Assembly: GCA_003488105.1 (NCBI GenBank)
Contig: DNMS01000425.1
Span: forward strand, 1,144-6,198
DNA from: Rhodospirillaceae bacterium
GTDB taxonomy: Bacteria; Pseudomonadota; Alphaproteobacteria; Rhodospirillales_A; Casp-alpha2
DNA length: 5,055 nucleotides
Direction: 5' to 3'
The position numbers and the translations under genes are program-made. Under the pieces are notes generated by a model. The model ran no database searches. It was not told the origin of the DNA and was given only the letters and a program-made list of their open reading frames with translations. Shown piece after piece: positions 5,050 through 5,055 of this stretch (positions are counted from its first letter, which is position 1; each line of letters starts with the position of its first letter).

Positions 5050-5055
5050 GGCGGG

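Overview
The window is a GC-rich stretch of bacterial chromosome with dense coding and strong G/C bias at third codon positions. The gene complement suggests an alphaproteobacterium, possibly Rhodospirillales (Magnetospirillum-like): a YggT protein, a DUF167 protein and FolD in one operon, a stand-alone CheY-like receiver, a small cold-shock protein and a LysE/RhtB exporter. The placement is inferred from gene style and order. No 16S rRNA or other phylogenetic marker is present.

Layout, left to right. The last 23 codons of an unidentified plus-strand gene (ends 73) are followed by a complete MscS-type mechanosensitive channel gene (169-1065, +). Facing it, with a 31-nt gap, is a single-domain response regulator (1097-1492, -) with its own candidate promoter at 1562-1590. 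Next on the minus strand is tRNA-Ala(CGC) at 1694-1769, with a very good sigma70-type promoter at 1855-1883. Reading the other way is a compact plus-strand operon: yggT (1969-2268), a DUF167/YggU gene (2249-2617) and folD (2614-3513), each overlapping the next. After a 267-nt leader with several stem-loops come a cold-shock protein gene (3781-3990), a perfect 11-bp UUCG hairpin, and a 71-residue two-CxxC zinc-ribbon protein of unknown function (4128-4343) that ends on a Rho-independent terminator. The right edge holds a convergent LysE/RhtB-family exporter (4426-5049, -).

How the parts relate. Only yggT-DUF167-folD is a clear transcription unit. It joins a membrane protein and a small conserved protein of unclear role to one-carbon folate metabolism. 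The csp gene and the zinc-ribbon gene run the same way and may share some read-through transcript. The channel, receiver, tRNA and exporter look like independent units. No stretch over 300 bases lacks a gene; the longest is the csp leader.

There are no mobile elements, CRISPR arrays, toxin-antitoxin pairs or defence genes, and no evidence of an undescribed multi-gene system. The items most worth a second look are the zinc-ribbon protein, the structured csp leader, the altered pore residues in the MscS protein and the control region of the receiver gene.
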